Positions 1-3,795 of a stretch of 7,351 bases of DNA are shown here, piece after piece (the first letter of the stretch is position 1; each line of letters starts with the position of its first letter). Made by a program: the position numbers and the translations under genes. The DNA is from Deltaproteobacteria bacterium (lineage in GTDB: Bacteria; Desulfobacterota; Binatia; Binatales; Binataceae): assembly GCA_027403435.1 (NCBI GenBank), contig DAHZDR010000289.1, positions 1-7,351 of the forward strand, in the 5' to 3' direction. The notes under the pieces were generated by a model. It saw nothing but the letters and a program-made list of their open reading frames with translations. It was not told the DNA's origin and did no database searches.

Positions 1-59
1 GCGGGGCTGCCGCCGCGGCCGGCGCCTAAATAATCAGCAGCAGCATACTCTTATACTGA

Positions 60-101
60 TACTGACGTTATCCGGTCTGCTACTGACGTTATCCGGTCTG
101 C
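60..101. repeat. Two perfect tandem copies of a 21-bp unit
   Basis: The unit begins TACTGACGTTATCC and ends GGTCTGC. Copy one is 60-80 and copy two is 81-101, identical and directly adjacent. The TAA stop of the minus-strand hypothetical gene (89-91) lies inside the second copy, so the duplication spans the gene's 3' end. The 21-bp period is a multiple of three, so the duplication would also be in frame if read through. The bases just before it (TACTGA at 54-59) look like the start of a third, truncated copy. No function is evident; slippage or a duplicated regulatory site are both possible. Confidence 0.9.
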
Positions 102-520
102 GAAACGCGCCTGCCACGCCGGGTCGGCGCACTGATCCGACCGCTGCGGACCACCGGCGAGCGCCGCGCGAGACGGCGCGTCGAGTTCCCCGCAAGCTGC
201 TGATCGCGCCATTCGCGCAATCCGGAACGCAGAAAACTGGGGTCGATTCCAAGGGTTTCGCACACGGTATCGAACGCAAACGGACCGTCGCCATCTTCGC
301 CGCAAAGCCATTGCTCAGCCTCGGCGAAAAGCCGTTTGCGCGACCCATTTTTAGCGCCGGAGTGGTTTTGAAAGCACCGCAGCGCATCCTCCAACACCGC
401 CAGCATCAGCCGTTTTACCGGAGCGATCGCGCTGTCGTCACGCCGCGCATCGTAATATTGCTCAGGAGTCAGGACGTCGGGCACGAAAATCGATCCAAGT
501 ACGCCGTTTTCCCAATCCAT
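89..520 (-). CDS. Small conserved hypothetical protein (about 143 aa)
   Basis: The function is unknown. I chose the ATG at 518-520 because the sequence turns protein-like there (MDWENGVLGSIFVPDVL). The open frame extends upstream to 664, but that part looks like non-coding leader. Residues 1 to about 112 read like a soluble helical protein. They include LTPEQYYDARR, the segment KRLMLAVLEDALRCFQNH, then RLFAEAEQWL and FDTVCETLGIDPSFLRSGLREW. From memory, this order (a 'KRLMLAVLEDA' helix, 'LF.EAE.W', then 'CE.LG..P..LR.GL..W') recurs in small uncharacterised proteins of deltaproteobacteria and related phyla. The last ~30 residues are Arg-rich and low complexity. No signal peptide or membrane segment is seen. 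The ribosome-binding site is weak. The stop lies within the 21-bp tandem repeat. The gene is on the same strand as the LON-domain gene, but 439 bp of structured sequence separates them, so it is probably transcribed on its own. Confidence 0.7.
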   Translation of the reverse strand: MDWENGVLGSIFVPDVLTPEQYYDARRDDSAIAPVKRLMLAVLEDALRCFQNHSGAKNGSRKRLFAEAEQWLCGEDGDGPFAFDTVCETLGIDPSFLRSGLREWRDQQLAGNSTRRLARRSPVVRSGRISAPTRRGRRVSQTG

Positions 521-555
521 CGTCGTCAGTTTCTCACTTTCACAAGTTATGGAAC

Positions 556-566
556 TGGTCCACCCT
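556..566. repeat. Direct repeat copy 1, TGGTCCACCCT
   Basis: Eleven bases identical to 790-800 and in the same orientation. The two copies bracket the low-GC, hairpin-rich 223 bp between them. From memory, GTGGACCA-type sequence is common at the ends of some IS21-like elements, so this could be a relic of one. It could equally be a duplicated protein-binding site. No transposase remnant is recognisable. Confidence 0.75.
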
Positions 567-586
567 CCGGGAGGACTTGCCGTCCC

Positions 587-608
587 GGCGTCGCCATGAG
601 CGACCGCC
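587..608 (-). other. Stem-loop in the leader region of the hypothetical gene
   Basis: On the plus strand GGC (587-589) pairs with GCC (606-608), and GTCGC (590-594) pairs with GCGAC (600-604). The loop is CATGA and C605 is bulged. The first two bases are also used by a competing stem, CCGGGA (567-572) with TCCCGG (583-588), so the two hairpins cannot both form fully. A third option is CCTCCGGGAGG (564-574). Mutually exclusive stems upstream of a start codon are compatible with a regulatory leader, but I recognise no known riboswitch core. Confidence 0.4.
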
Positions 609-628
609 GAAATTGAAGCATCTTTTAT

Positions 629-655
629 GCCATAAGCCTTGGCGGCTCTTATGGC
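629..655 (-). other. Stem-loop with 10-bp stem
   Basis: GCCATA (629-634) pairs with TATGGC (650-655), and AGCC (635-638) pairs with GGCT (644-647). The loop is TTGGC (639-643), with a two-base bulge (CT, 648-649). This is the most regular hairpin in the intergenic region. On the minus strand it would sit about 110 nt upstream of the hypothetical gene's ATG. No T-run follows it in either direction, so it is not a standard intrinsic terminator. Confidence 0.5.
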
Positions 656-683
656 TATATTCAAATGCGGTTAGTCGCGGATT

Positions 684-700
684 AATCGCCAATTGCGATT
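684..700. other. Short dyad AATCGC-CAATT-GCGATT
   Basis: Perfect 6-bp inverted repeat (684-689 with 695-700) around a 5-base centre, in the most AT-rich part of the intergenic region. The size suits either a dimeric regulator's operator or a small RNA hairpin. Nothing else in the sequence supports a specific regulator. Confidence 0.35.
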
Positions 701-789
701 TGGTTGTGGTTGAAAACGTCCCTTTGCCTACCCACCGTTTGGCATTGTGCGAAATACGGCCGCATACCGCTGATGCCCCATAAACTACA

Positions 790-800
790 TGGTCCACCCT
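790..800. repeat. Direct repeat copy 2, TGGTCCACCCT
   Basis: Second exact copy of the 11-mer at 556-566, 234 bases away start to start. The flanking bases differ (ACA before it, AACGCG after), so only the 11-mer itself is conserved. Confidence 0.75.
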
Positions 801-922
801 AACGCGGGCTGGACAGCAAAGGCGCAAAAGTCCCGCCAACTCGTGGACGGCGGCCACCGCTCTATGCCTTATACGAAGCGAACGGCGAACCCGTTCCAAT
901 TCTGATGTGATTTTGCGAACAG

Positions 923-954
923 GGGCGCGGGATACCCACCGCGCGGCCGCGCCC
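923..954 (-). terminator. GC hairpin just after the LON-domain gene, possible terminator
   Basis: GGGCGCGG (923-930) is perfectly complementary to CCGCGCCC (947-954), with a 16-base loop that itself contains CCGCGCGG. It starts about five bases beyond the TAG stop (960-962) of the LON-domain gene, where a terminator would be expected. No run of T follows on the minus strand (CTGTTCGCAAAATC), so intrinsic termination would be weak. It may only be an RNA-end-stabilising structure. Confidence 0.35.
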
Positions 955-959
955 GACGA

Positions 960-1607
960 CTACTGCAGCGGTCCCGAGGAACCGGTCGCGCCACCGGGCC
1001 CGAGTTTCCGCTCCTCGACCTGGAAAGTCAGGATATCCAACAGGCATCCGGCGCGATTTGCGCGCGCTTCGAGCAGCGTCTGCTTTTCGATCGGCGCGAC
1101 GTCGAGATGAAAACAGATGAAGTTGATAAGCTCCGCGCCCTTAAGGCCCCGTTGATCGACCAGAGACCGCCAAAGGTCGTGGGCCGGCGGTCCGAGAAAG
1201 GCCACCAGCAACTCGCGCAAACCGGCCATCATCGCGTCATCGAGTTCGATTTGCGGCGCTGGACACCATTGCACCTGTGCGGTCCGATACGGGCGATCGC
1301 GGAACTCCCGGATGATGCGGAATTCGCTCACGCCGTCGAGCAGCAGATTGAAGCGACCGTCGGGCAGACGCGCGAGCGTCGTGATTTTGCCGGCGCATCT
1401 GACTTCGTAAACGTCGGGATTTGCGTAGTAATCGCGCTCCCAATCGCCCTTGAGCATGATCATGCCAATCATGCCGTGGTCTTGCGCGACGTCACCGAGC
1501 ATTTCGCGATAGCGTGGCTCAAAGATATGCAAAGGCGCCTGCACGCCGGGAAAGAGCACGAAATTCGGCAGGGGGAAAAGCGGAATGATTTCCGGTAAGT
1601 CCGCCAC
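960..1607 (-). CDS. Stand-alone LON substrate-binding-domain protein (215 aa)
   Basis: This resembles the N-terminal LON domain (PF02190) of Lon protease without the ATPase or peptidase parts. Such short LON-only proteins are widespread and cytosolic, and their role is not well defined; protein binding is the usual guess. The signature opens the protein: IIPLFPLPNFVLFPG at residues 7-21, then LHIFEPRYREML at about 26-37. A GMIGMI stretch, the beta-rich DGRFNLLLDGVSEFRI segment, and a helical half (residues about 120-200, LRELLVAFLGPP to LDILTFQVEERK) follow. Its length matches LON-only family members. The start is GTG at 1605-1607: the sequence is conserved from the first residues, and the next Met (residue 36) would remove the signature. 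No Shine-Dalgarno is visible. The stop is TAG. The frame stays open downstream to a TGA at 540-542, but that extension does not look protein-like. Confidence 0.9.
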   Translation of the reverse strand: MADLPEIIPLFPLPNFVLFPGVQAPLHIFEPRYREMLGDVAQDHGMIGMIMLKGDWERDYYANPDVYEVRCAGKITTLARLPDGRFNLLLDGVSEFRIIREFRDRPYRTAQVQWCPAPQIELDDAMMAGLRELLVAFLGPPAHDLWRSLVDQRGLKGAELINFICFHLDVAPIEKQTLLEARANRAGCLLDILTFQVEERKLGPGGATGSSGPLQ

Positions 1608-1617
1608 GATTATGTAC

Positions 1618-1646
1618 AGCCTAAGGCCGCTTCGATTTTAGGTCAA
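1618..1646 (-). promoter_or_regulatory. Weak candidate promoter for the LON-domain gene
   Basis: On the minus strand TTGACC (1641-1646) matches the -35 consensus at five of six positions. After a 17-base spacer comes TAGGCT (1618-1623), a poor -10. Transcription would begin around 1610, only a few bases before the GTG. That would agree with the missing Shine-Dalgarno and suggest a near-leaderless message. Confidence 0.2.
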
Positions 1647-1703
1647 GTCGCCGCATAACGCGCGATAACGCCAACCGCTTCGAGCGCCATCCGAAGCCCG
1701 CCG

Positions 1704-1748
1704 GGACGGCGCCGCAGGCGCCCATGCACGCCCGCGGACGGCGCCGCA
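1704..1748. repeat. 13-bp direct repeat GGACGGCGCCGCA, two copies 32 bp apart
   Basis: Exact copies are at 1704-1716 and 1736-1748. Each contains the palindrome GGCGCC. The start-to-start distance of 32 bp is close to three helical turns, which would suit paired protein sites, but in DNA this GC-rich chance repetition is also likely. Confidence 0.6.
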
Positions 1749-1804
1749 AGGCCATTTCCGCCGACGGCCCTCGCCGATCGCTGGTTGGCGGACCGCGGCT
1801 GCAC

Positions 1805-1810
1805 TATATT
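1805..1810 (+). promoter_or_regulatory. Possible -10 box (TATATT) for the aromatic cassette
   Basis: TATATT stands out in otherwise GC-rich DNA, about 155 bp upstream of the dioxygenase start. The best upstream hexamer, TTGGCG (1785-1790), is only 14 bases away, which is too short for a standard sigma-70 promoter. If the box is real, it may need an activator. Confidence 0.2.
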
Positions 1811-1922
1811 CTCCTGATACGATGGCCGACGCGGCCGGCCGCCGGTCTCAACCGCTGGACCGTGCCGGCGGACCGAGGACCGCGGCCACAGCATGGAATA
1901 CCGGACCGCACTGAAACTTATC

Positions 1923-1952
1923 CGCATGACCTATCCGCGCATGACCTATCCG
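1923..1952 (+). repeat. Perfect 15-bp tandem repeat (CGCATGACCTATCCG x2)
   Basis: Copies are at 1923-1937 and 1938-1952, directly adjacent and identical. The second ends at the first G of the GGAGGA ribosome-binding site. The period is 15 bp, so each copy adds five in-frame codons to the upstream reading frame starting at 1926. Confidence 0.9.
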
Positions 1953-1973
1953 GAGGATAACGCCAATGGGTGA
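1926..1973 (+). CDS. Possible 15-codon upstream ORF overlapping the dioxygenase start
   Basis: The ATG at 1926-1928 opens a frame reading MTYPRMTYPEDNANG, ending at TGA 1971-1973. It is built from the 15-bp tandem repeat (MTYPR then MTYPE). It runs through the dioxygenase's Shine-Dalgarno and overlaps its ATG (1966) by eight bases in another frame. Ribosomes ending there could reinitiate at, or block, the downstream start. It has no clear Shine-Dalgarno of its own, so translation is uncertain and it may be a chance result of the repeat. Confidence 0.25.
   Translation: MTYPRMTYPEDNANG
1952..1957 (+). promoter_or_regulatory. Strong Shine-Dalgarno (GGAGGA) for the dioxygenase
   Basis: GGAGGA lies eight bases before the ATG at 1966, near-ideal spacing, and fixes the dioxygenase start. 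Its first base is the last base of the 15-bp tandem repeat. Confidence 0.8.
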
Positions 1974-2877
1974 AGTGGTCGCCGCAATCTTCACCACCCA
2001 CGTGCCGCGCCTGATGATCAAGGACCTCGCGGCGCGCCGCGCCTATATGGGCCGCAACATCACCACCTTTTACGACGCGATGGAACGGCTCGAACGCGAA
2101 CGGCTGCGCCGCCTTGAATTCGACGCGTTCATCGTCTTCGACACGCATTGGTTAACCACGCTCGATTACGTGCTCAACGCGCACGCGCGGCTCAACGGGA
2201 TTTACACCTCCGAGGAGCAGCCGGCGATGCTGCACGATCTCGCCTACGACTATCCCGGCGACCCCGAGCTGGCGCAGGCGATCGAGCACGAGGCGCACGG
2301 CCGCGGCCTGCACGTGCTCGCCTCGGCGCATCACAACCTGCCGCTCCATTACCCGACGCTCAACGTGATGTCCTACTTCAATCCGGGGCCAACGCCGCGC
2401 CGGGTGCTTTCGGCCAGCGTCTGCCAGACCGCCTCGATCGCCAACGACCTCGCGGTCGGCGCCGCGATTGGCGCCGCCGTCGAACGCGGCGCGCGGCGGG
2501 TCGTGCTGGTCGCGTCGGGCGGACTCTCGCACCACTTCTGGGACCTCGACCACGCGCGCCTGCGGGCCTCGGCCTCGCTCGACGATATCAGCTCGCTCGC
2601 CAACCGGATGTACGACGAGCGAATCCTCGAATGGTTTGCCGAGGGGCGCCACGATTACGTCCTTGAAGCCGCCGCCGAGTTCCGCGCCAAATGCTCGCCG
2701 GAGGGCCGCTTTGCCCATTACCTGATGATGGCGGGCGCGATGGGCGGCGCGGACTGGAACTGGCGCGGCGAGCAGTTCGGCCGCTACGAGGCCGCGCTCG
2801 GCACCGGCCAGGCGATCGTTTATTTCGAACGCCCCGACGACGAACCGATCCGCGCCGGCGCCACCGGACGCGCCTGA
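1966..2877 (+). CDS. Class III extradiol ring-cleavage dioxygenase, HpaD/HpcB (homoprotocatechuate 2,3-dioxygenase) type
   Basis: The family opens the aromatic ring of a catechol next to its hydroxyls, using Fe(II) or Mn(II) and O2 in the cytosol; for HpaD/HpcB the substrate is 3,4-dihydroxyphenylacetate. The protein has 303 residues and belongs to the LigB superfamily. The opening VAAIFTTHVPRL supplies ligand His12, and VFDTHW supplies His61. SGGLSHHF gives the likely catalytic base His189. The acidic metal ligand is probably Glu246 in SPEGRF, by alignment from memory with the GEG motif of E. coli HpcB. GIYTSEEQP (79-86) and GTGQAIVYF near the end also match HpcB. The length is slightly above the usual ~283. 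It has a strong Shine-Dalgarno. It leads a cassette with the aldolase-family gene (30 bp downstream) and hpaB, so a phenolic substrate upstream is likely. The exact catechol is not shown by the sequence. Confidence 0.88.
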   Translation: MGEVVAAIFTTHVPRLMIKDLAARRAYMGRNITTFYDAMERLERERLRRLEFDAFIVFDTHWLTTLDYVLNAHARLNGIYTSEEQPAMLHDLAYDYPGDPELAQAIEHEAHGRGLHVLASAHHNLPLHYPTLNVMSYFNPGPTPRRVLSASVCQTASIANDLAVGAAIGAAVERGARRVVLVASGGLSHHFWDLDHARLRASASLDDISSLANRMYDERILEWFAEGRHDYVLEAAAEFRAKCSPEGRFAHYLMMAGAMGGADWNWRGEQFGRYEAALGTGQAIVYFERPDDEPIRAGATGRA

Positions 2878-2897
2878 AGCGATCGCCTTGCGGCCGC

Positions 2898-2902
2898 GGA
2901 GG
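2898..2902 (+). promoter_or_regulatory. Shine-Dalgarno (GGAGG) for the aldolase-family gene
   Basis: GGAGG lies five bases before the ATG at 2908, in the 30-bp gap after the dioxygenase stop. It supports this start and co-transcription with the dioxygenase. Confidence 0.7.
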
Positions 2903-2907
2903 CAGCA

Positions 2908-3600
2908 ATGCAAGTGATTCACGGTATTCTCGCGATGCTGGTGACGCCGTTTCACGACGACTACCGGCTCAACGAAGCGGCCTTGCGCGCCGAAACGCGC
3001 TGGGCGCTCGACCACGGCGCCGACGGCATCGTGGCCACGCCCAGTATCGGCGAGTTCCTCCATTTGAGCGAAGCCGAGCGCCTCCGCGCCTGGGAAGTGA
3101 CGCTGGACGAGACCCGCCAGCGCCAGGGCGCCGCCGCCGTCGCGATGACCTCGGGCGCGACCACGCTCGAAACCCTCCACTACGCGAAACTCGCCGCGCG
3201 GATGGGCTTCGACGCGCAGCAGGTCATCCCGCCCTATTACTGGCGCTGCGGCGAACTGGAAGTCGAACGGCACTTCCGGATGGTCGCGGAGGCGGGCGCT
3301 TTGCCGGTCGTCATCTACCACAACCCCGCGCTCAGCAAATTCACGATCACGCCGCGCTTCGCCGGCAAACTCGCGGCGATTCCCAACATTATCGCCATGA
3401 AGGAAGTGCTGACCGACTTGCAGCATCTGGAGGAGCTGTACGATCAGATCGGCGGACGAATCGAAATCTACAACACCTTTCGCGCCCTGATGACCGGGCT
3501 GCTGCTCGGCGCCGCCGGCGGCTTTATCAATATTTTCGCCGTGCCGGCCGCCGCCGCGTTACTCAAGGCGTTCGCGGCGGGCGAGCTCACGCGCGCCTAG
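2908..3600 (+). CDS. DHDPS/N-acetylneuraminate lyase superfamily protein, truncated by an in-frame TAG
   Basis: The superfamily consists of Schiff-base (beta/alpha)8 barrel lyases and aldolases, usually ~295 residues. The frame here is 230 codons and ends at TAG 3598-3600. The catalytic set is intact: MLVTPF near the start (10-15), the GEF...L...ER segment (48-58), Tyr137 in VIYHNP, and the Schiff-base Lys165 in IAMKE. The usual TT pair of true DHDPS is replaced (ATPSIGEF), so this is probably not lysine biosynthesis. With a ring-cleavage dioxygenase and HpaB as neighbours, an aldolase or hydratase-aldolase acting on a ring-cleavage product is plausible (NahE, a hydratase-aldolase of naphthalene catabolism, belongs to this superfamily); that is inference. 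The stop falls after barrel strand 8 and removes the C-terminal helices, which normally help oligomerisation and packing. Codons after it continue the family sequence (see 3601-3795). It could be a pseudogene, an assembly error, or a suppressed or recoded amber. Confidence 0.85.
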   Translation: MQVIHGILAMLVTPFHDDYRLNEAALRAETRWALDHGADGIVATPSIGEFLHLSEAERLRAWEVTLDETRQRQGAAAVAMTSGATTLETLHYAKLAARMGFDAQQVIPPYYWRCGELEVERHFRMVAEAGALPVVIYHNPALSKFTITPRFAGKLAAIPNIIAMKEVLTDLQHLEELYDQIGGRIEIYNTFRALMTGLLLGAAGGFINIFAVPAAAALLKAFAAGELTRA

Positions 3601-3795
3601 GAAATCCAGCGCCGGCTCAACCGCTGCTTTCCGCGCGGCGGCGAAGCGGCGCTGGGCCATCTGGGCACGACCAAAGTCACCGCGACGGTCGCGACCGGAA
3701 TCGAGATGGGACCGGCGCGGCCGCCCTACATGGCGCCGGAAAACGCCGCCGATCTGATTCGGCGCCGCCTGCCCGCGCTCTTGGAAATGCTCTGA
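3601..3795 (+). pseudogene. In-frame C-terminal remainder of the DHDPS-family gene, beyond the TAG
   Basis: Reading on from the TAG in the same frame gives 64 more residues ending at TGA 3793-3795. EIQRRLNRCF matches the amphipathic helix after the barrel. KVTATVATGIEMGPARPPYM matches the family's C-terminal G...G..R.P pattern, and ENAADLIRRRLPALLEML is a final helix. With one residue at the TAG, the whole would be 295 residues, the normal family length. No other stop or frameshift is present. A CAG-to-TAG change would explain it (the context would read TRAQEIQRR). There is no ribosome-binding site for separate translation of the tail; its first ATG is at 3706. The terminal TGA shares its A with the hpaB ATG, so reading this tail may matter for hpaB translation. 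Confidence 0.8.

Larger units (their letters stand above)
521..959. other. 439-bp intergenic region, lower GC, several stem-loops, no convincing gene
   Basis: This lies between the start of the hypothetical gene and the stop of the LON-domain gene. Its centre (about 610-790) is clearly more AT-rich than the flanks. Open frames on both strands cross it, but none reads like a protein: they are Arg/Cys/His-rich with no family motif. It contains inverted repeats at 567-588, 587-608, 629-655 and 684-700, a GC hairpin at 923-954, and two direct copies of TGGTCCACCCT (556-566 and 790-800). The possibilities are a long structured 5' leader of the minus-strand gene, an unannotated small RNA, or the decayed remains of an insertion. 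Nothing visible decides between them. Confidence 0.5.
1608..1965. other. 358-bp divergent intergenic region with repeats, no gene
   Basis: This separates the minus-strand LON gene from the plus-strand aromatic cassette and should hold promoters for both. No open frame in it looks coding. Visible items are a weak LON promoter (1618-1646), a 13-bp direct repeat (1704-1716 and 1736-1748), an isolated TATATT (1805-1810) that may belong to the cassette promoter, the 15-bp tandem repeat (1923-1952), and the dioxygenase ribosome-binding site (1952-1957). Confidence 0.6.

Noticed and set aside
1..29. Possible end of an upstream plus-strand gene (GAAAAAGA then TAA at 27-29)
   Set aside because: Only eight Ala/Gly codons are visible at the window edge. 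In GC-rich DNA any frame could look like this, so it cannot be supported.
558..608. Resemblance of GGGACGGCAAG on the minus strand to a c-di-GMP-I riboswitch core
   Set aside because: The conserved GACGCAAAGCC core and the GNRA-capped stem before it are absent, and the local pairings differ.
540..899. Minus-strand frame of 119 codons in the intergenic region
   Set aside because: It begins at a TTG, has no family motif or ribosome-binding site, and overlaps the hairpins and direct repeats. It was kept only as a test of TAG read-through.
2152..3426. 424-codon minus-strand open frame opposite the dioxygenase and DHDPS-family genes
   Set aside because: It is a shadow of two genes with clear family motifs on the plus strand. 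Its composition (Arg, Val, Gly, His) is typical of antisense readings in GC-rich coding DNA.
2691..3794. Long plus-strand frame upstream of and continuous with hpaB
   Set aside because: This stretch is the shifted reading of the dioxygenase and DHDPS-family genes. It is Arg-rich and unlike any family. HpaB homology starts at the ATG at 3795.
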